Part shown: piece by piece, positions 36,210 to 45,043 of the stretch
Numbering within the stretch: the first letter of the stretch is position 1
Layout: the number at the start of each line of letters is the position of its first letter
Origin: Rhizobiaceae bacterium
Lineage (GTDB): Bacteria > Pseudomonadota > Alphaproteobacteria > Rhizobiales > Rhizobiaceae
NCBI GenBank assembly: GCA_029233925.1
Contig: JARGOX010000011.1
Span: 124,001-188,000 of the forward strand
Reading direction: 5' to 3'
DNA length: 64,000 nucleotides
Position numbers and translations under genes: made by a program
Notes under the pieces: model-generated
Databases searched by the model: none
What the model was told of the DNA's origin: nothing
Seen by the model: the letters and a program-made list of their open reading frames with translations, nothing else

Positions 36210-37202
36210 ATGTCTGTTGGCGAAAACAAAGCGGTCGACGTCATTGTCAGCACAACGACAAACGGTCTGCGCAAGCAGGAAACATTCGCCTATTTTTGCG
36301 ATGCCATCTGCGGCATCTATACCGGCATTGAACCACGCCGGACAGCGGACAGCACCTTTGATGCTGCGTTCTCCGCGTACAGCCTTGGCGATTGCACATT
36401 TGCCATCATGTCCGCGCCGCGCCATGCCGCAGAGCGCACGCGCAGCCATCGCGCCACACATCCAGACGACAGCCTGTTTCTGAATTTCTGCGACAGCAGT
36501 GAAACCAGGCTTGTTCAGCACGGCATCGACAGGCAGGTGCCAAGCAGCCAGCCCCTATTGATCGACAATGGACAGGATTTCAAATTCGAGGCCCCACAGG
36601 CAGGTCGCATGCGGCTGCACAGTTTGCGCATTGACCGCGACAGGCTGCAACCCCAATTGAAACACACAGACCTCTCCCGCATCAATGACGCGGTTCCCAG
36701 ATCACACTTCGGTGCGATGCTTGGGATGCAGATGCGGCTGATGTGCGGTGCCTTTACCCAGGGCAAGCTGAAATTGGGCGCATCCATGAAAGAGACCATC
36801 ATTGATCTGATTGGCGAGGTTGCTGCTGAAAGCGCAACAGCAACCGGCGCGAGGCAAAACACATTGAGCCTTCAAAGCATCAAGGCGGTTGCGTCCTGGC
36901 AGGCAGGAGACCCGGGATTCGGCATCAATGCGCTTGCAACGGCGCTGCGTGTGACACCAAGAACCATTCAGTCGCGGTTTGCTGCAGCAGATGAGACATT
37001 TTCCGACTGGTTGCTTGAGCACCGACTGACGATGGCGCAGGATCGATTGATCGCCTCAACCGGTTCTTCGCGCCAGACAATCGGAGAAATCGCCCATGGC
37101 TGCGGATTCACCAGCGTGGCCCACTTCCACAGGGTCTTCCGTCAAAGATACGGCCAGCCCCCCGGCAGCTTTCGCCAAAGCATTTTGCCGGGGATGCTCT
37201 GA
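36210..37202 (+). CDS. AraC-family transcriptional regulator
   Basis: 330 residues with an N-terminal AraC_binding_2-like sensor domain (about 15-200) and a C-terminal double helix-turn-helix (about 225-325): LATALRVTPRTIQSRFA, then IGEIAHGCGFTSVAHFHRVFRQRYG, a good second-helix match. It is divergent from the alpha/beta hydrolase (85 bases between starts) so it probably responds to that enzyme's substrate. No better identity is visible. Confidence 0.88.
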   Translation: MSVGENKAVDVIVSTTTNGLRKQETFAYFCDAICGIYTGIEPRRTADSTFDAAFSAYSLGDCTFAIMSAPRHAAERTRSHRATHPDDSLFLNFCDSSETRLVQHGIDRQVPSSQPLLIDNGQDFKFEAPQAGRMRLHSLRIDRDRLQPQLKHTDLSRINDAVPRSHFGAMLGMQMRLMCGAFTQGKLKLGASMKETIIDLIGEVAAESATATGARQNTLSLQSIKAVASWQAGDPGFGINALATALRVTPRTIQSRFAAADETFSDWLLEHRLTMAQDRLIASTGSSRQTIGEIAHGCGFTSVAHFHRVFRQRYGQPPGSFRQSILPGML

Positions 37203-37219
37203 CAGCAAAGCGGTTTGCT

Positions 37220-38143
37220 CTAAGCTGCTGCGATGGATGTCACGGGCGCATTGCCCTGAGCGCCGCGCAGTCCGAGCAGATGACAAATCGCATAGACCAG
37301 CTGTGCGCGGTTCATGGTGTAGAAATGGAAATCCTGAACACCGCGTTCCACCAGATTCATGACCTGGTCTGCAGCCACCGCAGCGGCCACCAGTGAGCGG
37401 GTTTGCGGATCCTTGTCCAGTCCCTCAAATCGCTTTGCCATCCAGTCAGGGATAGTCGCGCCGCACAGGCCAGCAAATTTTGACAGTTGGCCAAAATTGT
37501 GGACGGGCAAAATTCCAGGAACGATCGGGATGTAGATCCCTGCCCTGCGTACCCTTTCGACATAACGCTCATAGGTGTCATTGTCGAAAAAGAACTGGGT
37601 TATCGCCCGGGTCGCACCATTGTCGACCTTGCGCTTGAGCATGTCGATATCGGTCATGAAATCGGGGCTTTCGGGATGTTTTTCCGGATAGGCCGAAACG
37701 GTGATCTCAAAATCAGCAAAGGCTTTCAGCCCCGCCACCAGTTCGGCGGCGTTTCTGTAGCCGTCCTTGTGGGGTCGGTAGGATGAGCCAATACCATCTG
37801 TCGAATCGCCGCGCAGGGCAACGAAGTGGCGAACACCGGCACCCCAGAATTCACGCGCCACCGCATCGACCTCGTCCCGGCTGGCATTGACACAGGTCAG
37901 ATGCGCTGCCGGGGCCAGTTTTGTTTCGGACAGGATGCGCTCAACGGTTGCCAGCGTCGGCTTGCGCGTTGATCCACCGGCACCATAGGTCACCGACACA
38001 AATTCAGGATTAAAAGGAGCAAGCCGCATGATGCTTTCCCACAACTGGCTTTCCATATCACCACTGCTGGGTGGAAAAAACTCGAAGGATACATTCAGCG
38101 CATTGCCCGGGATAACCGGAGCGAAACGGCGAAATACAGACAT
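37220..38143 (-). CDS. metF: 5,10-methylenetetrahydrofolate reductase MetF
   Basis: FAD enzyme that makes 5-methyl-THF for methionine synthesis. The 307-residue protein starts at ATG 38143, two bases after the regulator's stop, and has the MetF blocks VSFEFFPPSSGDME, FVSVTYGAGGSTR, HLTCVNASRDEV, FVALRGDS and ITQFFFDNDTYERYVERVRRAG. The family length is about 300. The in-frame upstream codons overlap the regulator and are not used. It is coupled to the SahR-like regulator. Confidence 0.95.
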   Translation of the reverse strand: MSVFRRFAPVIPGNALNVSFEFFPPSSGDMESQLWESIMRLAPFNPEFVSVTYGAGGSTRKPTLATVERILSETKLAPAAHLTCVNASRDEVDAVAREFWGAGVRHFVALRGDSTDGIGSSYRPHKDGYRNAAELVAGLKAFADFEITVSAYPEKHPESPDFMTDIDMLKRKVDNGATRAITQFFFDNDTYERYVERVRRAGIYIPIVPGILPVHNFGQLSKFAGLCGATIPDWMAKRFEGLDKDPQTRSLVAAAVAADQVMNLVERGVQDFHFYTMNRAQLVYAICHLLGLRGAQGNAPVTSIAAA

Positions 38144-38145
38144 GA

Positions 38146-39165
38146 TCAGGCAACTCCATTTGAGGATACTTGGGATCCGTCCCGGGCGGCAATGACCAGA
38201 CGAGGGTCTCGGGCCAGCCATATGGTGACGGTCAATTTCTTGTCCGCTTCATCATCAGGTTTCAGATTGACGACTTTCTCAACCGACAGGCCAGCTTCAC
38301 CCAGCCAGTCAGCCACCACATCTGAAGAAAAACCCAACCTCAGATGCGCGTGTTCTTCGCGAAGATATTCAAGTTCATGGGGCGCAAAATCGACAATCAC
38401 CATGCGCCCGCCAGGGCTGAGCATTCTTGCAGCCTCGGCGATGGCCTGTTCAGGCTGCTGCAGAAAATGCAACACCTGATGAATGGCAATCAGATCGAAG
38501 GTGCCGCGCTCAAGGGGCAGGTTCAATATATCGGCATGGCGCACGGAGGCATGCGTGATATCCGCGTCGTCAATATTGGAACGCGCCACCGCCAACATGT
38601 CACGGCTGGCATCGACGCCAATGCCACGCCGGTAAAGCGGTGCAAAAAGCTGCAGGATGCGACCGGTACCGGTGCCCAGATCCAGCATCGAATCAAAAGG
38701 CGTATCGCCGATCATGTCGATCAGGGCTTCCTCGACCTGTTCATCCGAAATGTGCAGGGAGCGCAATTTGTCCCAACTGGCGGCATTGCAGCTGAAATAG
38801 GCCTGAGCCCGCTCGGCGCGCGCCTGTTTGACAGCGCTGAGGCGTTCATTGTCACGCACCAGAAGCGGATCATCGGGCGACACAGAGGCGACGATCTGGC
38901 GTGCCAGCTGGAAGGACCGGCCTTCACCGCTCAGGCGAAAATAGGCCCATGCACCTTCCTGAAAGCGCTCGATCAGACCGGCTTCAGTCAGCAATTTCAG
39001 ATGACGGGAAATACGCGGTTGTGATTGCCCGAGGATATCGGTGAGGTCTGTTACGGTCAGATCACCGCCAAACAACAGCGAAAGCAGCCGCAGACGCGTC
39101 GGTTCACCTGCCGCCTTGAGCACATCAACCGTTTTATCCAGGCCCAGTTTTCGCGTATCCAGCAT
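38146..39165 (-). CDS. ArsR-type regulator fused to a SAM-methyltransferase-like domain (SahR-like)
   Basis: 339 residues with an N-terminal ArsR winged helix (KAAGEPTRLRLLSLLFGGDL, then GQSQPRISRHLKLLTEAG) and a C-terminal class I methyltransferase fold (DLGTGTGRILQLF, GVDASRDML, DLIAIHQVLHFL). SahR regulators have this architecture and use the methyltransferase fold to bind S-adenosylhomocysteine and control methionine-cycle genes. Immediately upstream of metF and facing a perfect palindrome at 39223, so that role fits well. CGGAG precedes ATG 39165. Confidence 0.85.
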   Translation of the reverse strand: MLDTRKLGLDKTVDVLKAAGEPTRLRLLSLLFGGDLTVTDLTDILGQSQPRISRHLKLLTEAGLIERFQEGAWAYFRLSGEGRSFQLARQIVASVSPDDPLLVRDNERLSAVKQARAERAQAYFSCNAASWDKLRSLHISDEQVEEALIDMIGDTPFDSMLDLGTGTGRILQLFAPLYRRGIGVDASRDMLAVARSNIDDADITHASVRHADILNLPLERGTFDLIAIHQVLHFLQQPEQAIAEAARMLSPGGRMVIVDFAPHELEYLREEHAHLRLGFSSDVVADWLGEAGLSVEKVVNLKPDDEADKKLTVTIWLARDPRLVIAARDGSQVSSNGVA

Positions 39166-39222
39166 TTTCACTCCGATGGTCGCGGAGCAGACCAATGCCC
39201 GCGCCTTCAACCAAAACATCAC

Positions 39223-39238
39223 ATAAAGATATCTTTAT
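39223..39238. promoter_or_regulatory. SahR-like operator, perfect 16-bp palindrome
   Basis: ATAAAGATATCTTTAT at 39223-39238 is an exact palindrome 58 bases upstream of the regulator's ATG. From memory it resembles the SahR motif reported in Alphaproteobacteria, built on ATAAAGATATCTTTAT. It lies in the gap between the regulator and a MOSC gene. Confidence 0.7.
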
Positions 39239-39367
39239 ATCATTCTGTGGTGCGACGCAATAGAAATTCAATGGCACGACAAGAATTGGCGCTTCATGGC
39301 GCGATAGAGTTGCCTGGTTCTGAGAAAGATCACGCAAATGCGCTGCGTGGTTTTCGCGGCGGTAGTG

Positions 39368-39952
39368 TCAGGCCTGATAGATCCATTGTTCGGGGATCTG
39401 CACCCGAACAGATTCACCTGCAGAAATAACACCCGGCTTTTCCACCCAGGCCAGAAGTCCGCGGCGGCGCTTGGCCGCCGGTACGAAACTCAAGGCCAGA
39501 CGGGCATGATCTTTGTCCGGGTAATTGTCGGCAATTCTTGAACCGGAAATCTTGCATGGCCCATTCTGAAAATCGACCTTGAGGGTCACCCCGCCCTCGA
39601 AAAAGAGCAGGGTACCGGATGGCAGCATGGACAGAAACGGCACGCCTTCAACAAGCATATTGCCGCCGATCCATTCCGGCTTGATTTCGGCAATGCCCAT
39701 TTCTTGCGCAGCGGCAGCCAGTTCCACCGGACAAAGCAGGGTCAATTGCCGCTCATTGCGCACCTCGGTCCCACGCCGATACCAGGGCTCACGCGCACCC
39801 GACTTGCGCGTCAACCCGGCGTGGTGATCACCTTCAATGCCTGCATAGGTCAGGTTCAATTGGTCGATCGCCGTAGTGGTAAACGTACGGCCTGTCGCTG
39901 AAAACAGGCGCGTCGCTCTGCCGGCGGCCTTTCTTGCAGGAATGATATCCAT
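39368..39952 (-). CDS. MOSC-domain protein
   Basis: 194-residue protein of the MOSC superfamily (molybdenum cofactor sulfurase C-terminal-like). Visible family features are AGIEGDHHAG near residue 37, LTLLCPVELAAAAQEMGI, PEWIGGNMLVEGVPFL, and a conserved Cys in QNGPCKISG, the likely persulfide or substrate site. Role uncertain; MOSC proteins carry sulfur for metal centres or detoxify N-hydroxylated compounds. Confidence 0.85.
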   Translation of the reverse strand: MDIIPARKAAGRATRLFSATGRTFTTTAIDQLNLTYAGIEGDHHAGLTRKSGAREPWYRRGTEVRNERQLTLLCPVELAAAAQEMGIAEIKPEWIGGNMLVEGVPFLSMLPSGTLLFFEGGVTLKVDFQNGPCKISGSRIADNYPDKDHARLALSFVPAAKRRRGLLAWVEKPGVISAGESVRVQIPEQWIYQA

Positions 39953-39991
39953 GGCTGCACCTTCCCACTGCCTGAAATCCAGACGATGCGC

Positions 39992-41641
39992 CTAACGGGT
40001 CAGGCGTTTGTATGTCACCCGTTTCGGATTGACACTGTCAGGCCCAAGGCGGCGTATCTTGTCCTTTTCATAATCTTCGAAATTGCCTTCGAACCATTCC
40101 ACATGACTGTCGCCCTCAAAGGCAAGAATATGCGTTGCCAGGCGGTCGAGGAACATGCGGTCATGGCTGATGATCACGGCACAACCGGCAAAATTCTCCA
40201 GTGCATCTTCCAGCGCTGCGAGGGTTTCCGTATCAAGATCGTTGGTCGGCTCATCGAGAAGAAGGACATTGGAACCGGATTTCAGCATTTTTGCCAGGTG
40301 CACACGATTACGCTGCCCGCCGGACAATTGCCCCACTTTCTGCTGCTGGTCACCACCCTTGAAATTGAAGTTGGAACAATAGGCCCGCGAGTTCATTTCA
40401 TGCTTGCCAAGCTTGATGATATCGTTGCCGCTGGAGATTTCCTCCCAGACGTTCTTGCTGCCATCAAGTGTGTCCCGACTCTGGTCGACATACCCAAGGT
40501 CAACGGTATCCCCGATCACGATCTTTCCGCTGTCAGGCTGCTCCTGCCCGGTGATCATGCGAAACAGGGTGGTCTTGCCGGCGCCATTGGGACCGATCAC
40601 ACCGACAATGCCGCCCGGGGGCAATTTGAAGCTGAGACCATCGATCAGTAATTTGTCACCATAGGCTTTCGAGATATCCTCAGCGTCAATAACCAGCTGA
40701 CCCAGACGCTCGCCGACGGGAATGACGATCTGTGCATCGCCGGGACGGCGATCTTCGGCCGATTTCACCAGTTCATCATAGGCTCTGATGCGGGCCTTGG
40801 ATTTTGCCTGACGCGCCTTCGGGCTGGAGGCGATCCAGTCGTGTTCGCTCGACATGGCCTTCTGTCGGTTGGCTTCCTCGCGACCTTCCTGGGTCATGCG
40901 CTTTGCCTTGGCCTCGAGATAGGCCGTGTAATTGCCTTCATAGGGAATGCCACGTCCGCGATCGAGTTCGAGAATCCAACCCGTCACATTGTCAAGAAAA
41001 TAGCGATCATGGGTGATCATGATGACCGCGCCGGGATACTCGCGCAGATGTTTTTCAAGCCATGCAATGGTCTCGGCATCCAGATGGTTGGTGGGCTCGT
41101 CAAGCAGGATGAGGTCGGGCTGCGCAAGCAGCAATTTGCACAAGGCCACGCGGCGCTTTTCACCACCCGAAAGCTTGTCCACGGCACTGTCACCGGGAGG
41201 GCAACGCAACGCCTCCATCGCCATTTCGACCTGGCTGTCGAGGTCCCAGAGGTTTTTCGCATCGATGATATCCTGGAGCTCTGCGCCTTCATCGGCTGTC
41301 TCTTCGGAATAATTCATCATCAATTCGTTGTAGCGATCAACAATGGCCTTCTTTTCCGCAACGCCTTCCATGACGTTTTCAACAACCGTCTTGCTTTCAT
41401 CCAGCTGCGGTTCTTGCGGCAGATAACCTATGGTTGCACCTTCGGCCAGCCAGGCCTCGCCGGTAAATTCGTTGTCAAGACCGGCCATGATCCGCAGAAC
41501 GGTGGATTTGCCCGCGCCGTTCGGTCCGAGGATACCAATCTTGGCATCGGGGTAAAACGACAGGTGGACATTCTCAAGGACCTTCTTGGATCCATAGGAC
41601 TTGTTCAGTCCGGCCATGTGATAAATGAATTGGCGTGCCAT
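39992..41641 (-). CDS. ettA: Energy-dependent translational throttle protein EttA (ABC-F)
   Basis: Cytoplasmic ABC-F ATPase (549 residues) that binds the ribosomal E site and couples energy charge to early elongation. Two ABC domains with Walker [10 protein letters not shown] and GPNGAGKTT, signatures LSGGEKRRV and LSGGQRNRV, Walker [12 protein letters not shown] and [11 protein letters not shown]; the arm and linker (about 95-150 and 240-300, rich in Lys/Arg/Glu) fit EttA. An antisense ORF of 335 codons across it is a shadow. Confidence 0.95.
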   Translation of the reverse strand: MARQFIYHMAGLNKSYGSKKVLENVHLSFYPDAKIGILGPNGAGKSTVLRIMAGLDNEFTGEAWLAEGATIGYLPQEPQLDESKTVVENVMEGVAEKKAIVDRYNELMMNYSEETADEGAELQDIIDAKNLWDLDSQVEMAMEALRCPPGDSAVDKLSGGEKRRVALCKLLLAQPDLILLDEPTNHLDAETIAWLEKHLREYPGAVIMITHDRYFLDNVTGWILELDRGRGIPYEGNYTAYLEAKAKRMTQEGREEANRQKAMSSEHDWIASSPKARQAKSKARIRAYDELVKSAEDRRPGDAQIVIPVGERLGQLVIDAEDISKAYGDKLLIDGLSFKLPPGGIVGVIGPNGAGKTTLFRMITGQEQPDSGKIVIGDTVDLGYVDQSRDTLDGSKNVWEEISSGNDIIKLGKHEMNSRAYCSNFNFKGGDQQQKVGQLSGGQRNRVHLAKMLKSGSNVLLLDEPTNDLDTETLAALEDALENFAGCAVIISHDRMFLDRLATHILAFEGDSHVEWFEGNFEDYEKDKIRRLGPDSVNPKRVTYKRLTR

Positions 41642-41759
41642 TGCGCGCTATCTTCCTTGCAAACAGAGATCAGATCAGGATTGACCGCTTTTAGTGCCAA
41701 TCGCACCATCAGGGCAATCCCCAACTGTGTTCTGCGGCATTACCACTTCACAAACGCCT

Positions 41760-41853
41760 CGCAAAAGCGTGATTTTGCGCAATCCCATCGTGACACCAGT
41801 TTACCAGAGGTTGGTCTAGGGTTCTCTCCACCGAAACAATTTCGGTAGAACCC
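41760..41853 (+). promoter_or_regulatory. Inverted repeat and structured leader before the Cys-Gly-Ala peptide gene
   Basis: CGCAAAA (41760-41766) and TTTTGCG (41773-41779) form a perfect inverted repeat with a 6-base spacer. Downstream, GGGTTCT (41819-41825) pairs AGAACCC (41847-41853) and inside it ACCGAAA (41830-41836) pairs TTTCGGT (41840-41846) with loop CAA and a CTCC bulge on one side. The hairpin ends two bases before AGAGGAG, the Shine-Dalgarno sequence of the peptide gene, so it could control translation or be an RNA-stability element. Confidence 0.5.
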
Positions 41854-41867
41854 CAGAGGAGATTCCC

Positions 41868-42101
41868 ATGAACAGTAAATCAAAAAGAGCACTTGCCATG
41901 ATGGTTGTCAGTGGTGGCCTGGCCGCTGCAGTCGCCAGCACGACTCCCGTTGTTGCAGCCTGCGGCGCTTGCGGTGCAAAGGTCACTGCCTGTGGCGGAT
42001 GTGGTGCATGTGGCGCCTGCGGTGCCAAGAAAAAAGCCTGTGGTGCCTGCGGCGCTTGTGGTGCATGCGGTGCCTGTGGCGCATGCGGCGCCAAAAAATA
42101 G
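41868..42101 (+). CDS. Exported Cys-Gly-Ala repeat peptide (12 cysteines), unknown function
   Basis: 77 residues. Residues 1-30 are a clear signal peptide (basic MNSKSKR start, hydrophobic core, cut near TTPVVA). The mature part of about 47 residues is almost only Cys-Gly-Ala: two units, then AKVT, four units with one Gly-Gly-Cys variant, then AKKK, six units, ending AKK. All 12 Cys are three residues apart within blocks. AGGAG is six bases before ATG. The design suggests metal binding or a modified peptide; it recalls HvfA-type metallophore precursors (EGKCG repeats) but lacks that motif. No MNIO (DUF692) gene is adjacent in this window. Confidence 0.8.
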   Translation: MNSKSKRALAMMVVSGGLAAAVASTTPVVAACGACGAKVTACGGCGACGACGAKKKACGACGACGACGACGACGAKK

Positions 42102-42117
42102 CCGACCCGCAATCTCT

Positions 42118-42148
42118 GAATGCCGGGAGCCATTGGCCTCCGGCATTC
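42118..42148 (+). terminator. Rho-independent terminator after the Cys-Gly-Ala peptide gene
   Basis: GAATGCCGG (42118-42126) and CCGGCATTC (42140-42148) form a perfect 9-bp stem followed by ACGTTTTG. It lies 17 bases past the stop codon, so the peptide gene is mostly transcribed alone. Confidence 0.75.
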
Positions 42149-42297
42149 ACGTTTTGAGTGTCAGACCCTTGTTGTCACCGGAACCACTCTGTGTTTGATT
42201 TCCAACACGATCTGGTGCGTCCGTCGATACCTGTCTATATGTTGGCTGAACCAAACCGTTGCGTGCCTCTCACAAATGCTCAATCGGGACCAATGTG

Positions 42298-43035
42298 ATG
42301 AACCGACCCATAGGTGACAACCCGGTAATTGATTTCAAGTCGCTCGCCCGTGAGCGCCTGCTGTCCATGCAGGGCGCGGCAGATGAGATGATCCAGGTCC
42401 TTGAAGAGGCAGCCGAGCAGCAAAAACACATTCTCATTGATGTCATCAATGCGAGAGCCCCGGACGACTTCACCCAGTGGCAACACTACCCGCCGGGCGA
42501 CGTGCACGACCGCGAAAAGGGCGCTCTGTGGTTCTATCACGCCCATGCGGAAGATGAGGCTGCACGCCCCTGGAGCGAACACGGCCACTTCCACCTCTTC
42601 GTCTATTCCGAACACGTCAGCGACGGCGTCCAGCCCATTGCGCTGCCTCCCGAACCGGACATGGAAGCCGGTGGTCTTTGTCATCTGGTCGCCATTTCCT
42701 TCGACAATGCCGGCACGCCAATGCGTATCTTCACCGTCAACCGGTGGGTGGCCGTGGAATGGCAATACCCGGCCGAAGAAGTGATCCGGCTGTTGGATTT
42801 TTTCGAACTCGACAATCAGGAATTTTCGCTGACGTCCCGATGGCTGATGGCCGCATTGAAGCTCTTCCGCCCGCAAATTGAATGGAGTTTGCGCGAGCGC
42901 GACCGGGTTATTGAACCAATGCGTGAAAAAGACCCCGAAGGGTTTTCCGAAGACCAGGATATTGAGGTCCTGTCTTCTTTTGCCTTTGATCTGGGTGGCC
43001 AGATCGAAGCCATAGAAGATGCCCTGGACAATTGA
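42298..43035 (+). CDS. Unknown protein, DUF6969-like, downstream of the Cys-repeat peptide
   Basis: Cytoplasmic-looking protein of 245 residues. A helical N-terminus is followed by a His-rich block: QWQHYPPGDVHDREKGALWFYHAHAED then EHGHFHLFVYSEHV, and later GGLCHLVAISFDNAGTP. The HYPPGDV, YHAHA and HGHFHLF motifs look like a metal or cofactor site and, from memory, resemble the family called DUF6969. No signal peptide or membrane segment is seen. Transcribed in the same direction as the peptide gene but after a terminator. Function unknown; a role with the peptide is only a guess. Confidence 0.6.
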   Translation: MNRPIGDNPVIDFKSLARERLLSMQGAADEMIQVLEEAAEQQKHILIDVINARAPDDFTQWQHYPPGDVHDREKGALWFYHAHAEDEAARPWSEHGHFHLFVYSEHVSDGVQPIALPPEPDMEAGGLCHLVAISFDNAGTPMRIFTVNRWVAVEWQYPAEEVIRLLDFFELDNQEFSLTSRWLMAALKLFRPQIEWSLRERDRVIEPMREKDPEGFSEDQDIEVLSSFAFDLGGQIEAIEDALDN

Positions 43036-43092
43036 TTCTCGCAGTCAAACAAATGTCTTGCCGTCGGCATCAACGATAGGCATGATTCATCC

Positions 43093-44082
43093 ATGGATGG
43101 ATTTGATGAACAGACCGCGCTGAAGTCACCCACTGGCGCGACCCTCAACCTTTTGCACAGGCGGCCTGAAGGAAAGGCCCGCGCCATCGTACAGATCAAC
43201 CATGGCCTGGCCGAACATGCCGCACGCTATCAGCCATTTGCGCAATTTCTTTCCAAAGCCGGTTTTGCAGTTTTTGCCCATGACCATCGTGGACATGGCA
43301 TGACCGTTGCGCCCGATGCACCACTTGGAACCTTTGCCAAAGCACCGCCCGGCAAGGCGTGGGAAAAGGTGATTGCCGATACGCTGGCTGTCAATGAATT
43401 TGCCCATGAGCACTATCCCGATACACCCCTCATCACTTTCGGACATTCCATGGGCGGCATGATTGCGCTGAATTTCGCGCTCTCCTATCCGCACCGGCAA
43501 ACAGCACTGGCCATATGGAACTCCAATTTTCATCTGGGCCTCGATGGCCGCATCGCGCAAGGCATGCTGGCATTGGAAAGAATGATGCGCGGGTCGGATA
43601 CGCCCAGCAGCCTCTTGCCGAAAATCACTTTTCAAAACTGGGGCAAGGCCATCAAGAACGCCCGCACCGATTTTGACTGGCTTTCACACGACGAAAAAAT
43701 CGTTCAGGCCTATATCGATGATCCGCTTTGCGGATGGGATGCCTCCGTTTCACTCTGGCAGGATCTGTTTGCCATGGGTTTTCGCGGCAGGAATACAAAG
43801 GCTTTTGGCCGTCTGCCGCGCAGCATGCCCATCCATCTGGTTGGCGGAGGACAGGATCCCGCGACAAACAAGGGGCGCGCTGTCACCTGGATGGCAAAGC
43901 GATTGCAAGCAGAAGGTTTCACAGACGTGACCGGCCGCATCTATGACGGATTGCGTCACGAAACACTCAATGAATCTGCTCCCCCTGGCGCTCTTGGCGC
44001 CATGCAGGATTTCGCAGCATGGGCCATTGCAGCGCTCAACCGCGCTGACCAAAACCCATTGTCTTCTAAAGGATCCGCTTAA
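43093..44082 (+). CDS. Alpha/beta hydrolase, lysophospholipase / monoacylglycerol lipase type
   Basis: Serine hydrolase of 329 residues: INHGLAEHAARYQPFAQFL, HDHRGHGMT, nucleophile elbow TFGHSMGGMIAL (Ser in GHSMG), Asp in GGGQDPATNKG and His near LRHETLNES. The HGxxEHxxRY opening is typical of monoglyceride lipase/lysophospholipase L2 (PldB) proteins. It would cleave lysophospholipids or monoacylglycerols in the cytoplasm or at the membrane. No signal peptide. Confidence 0.88.
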   Translation: MDGFDEQTALKSPTGATLNLLHRRPEGKARAIVQINHGLAEHAARYQPFAQFLSKAGFAVFAHDHRGHGMTVAPDAPLGTFAKAPPGKAWEKVIADTLAVNEFAHEHYPDTPLITFGHSMGGMIALNFALSYPHRQTALAIWNSNFHLGLDGRIAQGMLALERMMRGSDTPSSLLPKITFQNWGKAIKNARTDFDWLSHDEKIVQAYIDDPLCGWDASVSLWQDLFAMGFRGRNTKAFGRLPRSMPIHLVGGGQDPATNKGRAVTWMAKRLQAEGFTDVTGRIYDGLRHETLNESAPPGALGAMQDFAAWAIAALNRADQNPLSSKGSA

Positions 44083-44233
44083 AGGCAAAGGGGCCGGCTT
44101 TGGGCAAAGGCAGACAACAGCCCAAATAATTCGATTTCCTCTTTGCGAAAACAATCATGGTTTGCTACCCACAAGTGAACTGATTGTCCTTTCAGGCGTT
44201 GGTGAACGATGAGCTGAAAAACCGGAGCGGCAA

Positions 44234-45043
44234 ATGCTGGAAAACCTATTCACAATCGACAATCTGACGACATTCCTGATCCTGACCGCACTGGAAACGG
44301 TGCTCGGATTCGACAACCTTCTGTATATTTCCATCGAGGCAAAACAGGTCGATCCTGCGCGTCAGGCCTGGGTACGCCGCATGGGGATCATCCTCGCCAT
44401 CGGCCTGCGCATCGTGCTGCTTTTTGTCGTGCTGCAACTGATTCAGATGTTGCAGGCGCCACTCTTTACCGTCGATTACGCCTGGCTATCGGGCGCAGTC
44501 AGCGGCCACGCCTTGATTGTTCTCACCGGTGGCGTCTTCCTGATCTACACCGCCATGAAGGAAATCTATCACATGCTCGGTGTGGATGATCTGCACCAGG
44601 AACAGACGGGACAGCCGCGCCGGACAGTCAAGGCGGCCCTCTTCTGGATCATCATCATGAATGTGGTATTTTCCTTTGACACGGTGCTGTCTGCTGTTGC
44701 CCTGACAGACCATTTCATCGTCATGACAGCCGCGATCATTGTTTCAGGCGCCCTGATGGTTCTGATGGCTGACACGGTGGCCGAATTCCTGCAGAAAAAC
44801 CGAATGTACGAAGTCCTTGGCCTGTTTGTGCTTTTGCTGGTCGGCATGATGCTGATGTCCGATGGTGGCCATATCGGTCATCTGGCCTTCTTCGGCTATC
44901 CCATCGAGCCAATGGCCAAATCGACCTTCTACTTCGTGCTGTTCACCCTTGTGGCAGTGGAAATCGTACAGGGGCGCTATCAGAAACGTATTCTGGCCGA
45001 AGCCGCCAAAAGCCGGAAGAAGGCCAGAGAATCCCATGTCTGA
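44234..45043 (+). CDS. TerC-family integral membrane protein
   Basis: Inner-membrane protein of 269 residues with about seven hydrophobic segments and the two TerC acidic motifs ETVLGFDNLLYIS and FSFDTVLSAVALTD. Related proteins (Alx, MeeF/MeeY) export manganese or act in tellurite resistance and protein-secretion metalation; the substrate here is unproven. GGAG lies eight bases before ATG 44234. Its stop overlaps the start of the next CoA-transferase gene by eight bases, so the two are translationally coupled. Confidence 0.9.
   Translation: MLENLFTIDNLTTFLILTALETVLGFDNLLYISIEAKQVDPARQAWVRRMGIILAIGLRIVLLFVVLQLIQMLQAPLFTVDYAWLSGAVSGHALIVLTGGVFLIYTAMKEIYHMLGVDDLHQEQTGQPRRTVKAALFWIIIMNVVFSFDTVLSAVALTDHFIVMTAAIIVSGALMVLMADTVAEFLQKNRMYEVLGLFVLLLVGMMLMSDGGHIGHLAFFGYPIEPMAKSTFYFVLFTLVAVEIVQGRYQKRILAEAAKSRKKARESHV

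Noticed and set aside
40841-41848. 335-codon ORF on the plus strand
   Set aside because: Antisense to ettA, no family features.
41816-42133. Reverse-strand frame rich in Ala-Pro-Gln repeats
   Set aside because: It is the antisense reading of the Cys-Gly-Ala repeat gene, which has the signal peptide, Shine-Dalgarno sequence and terminator on the plus strand.
44083-44233. Possible Mn-sensing yybP-ykoY riboswitch before terC
   Set aside because: I looked for the conserved loops of that riboswitch because TerC-type proteins often carry it; they are not recognisable here.
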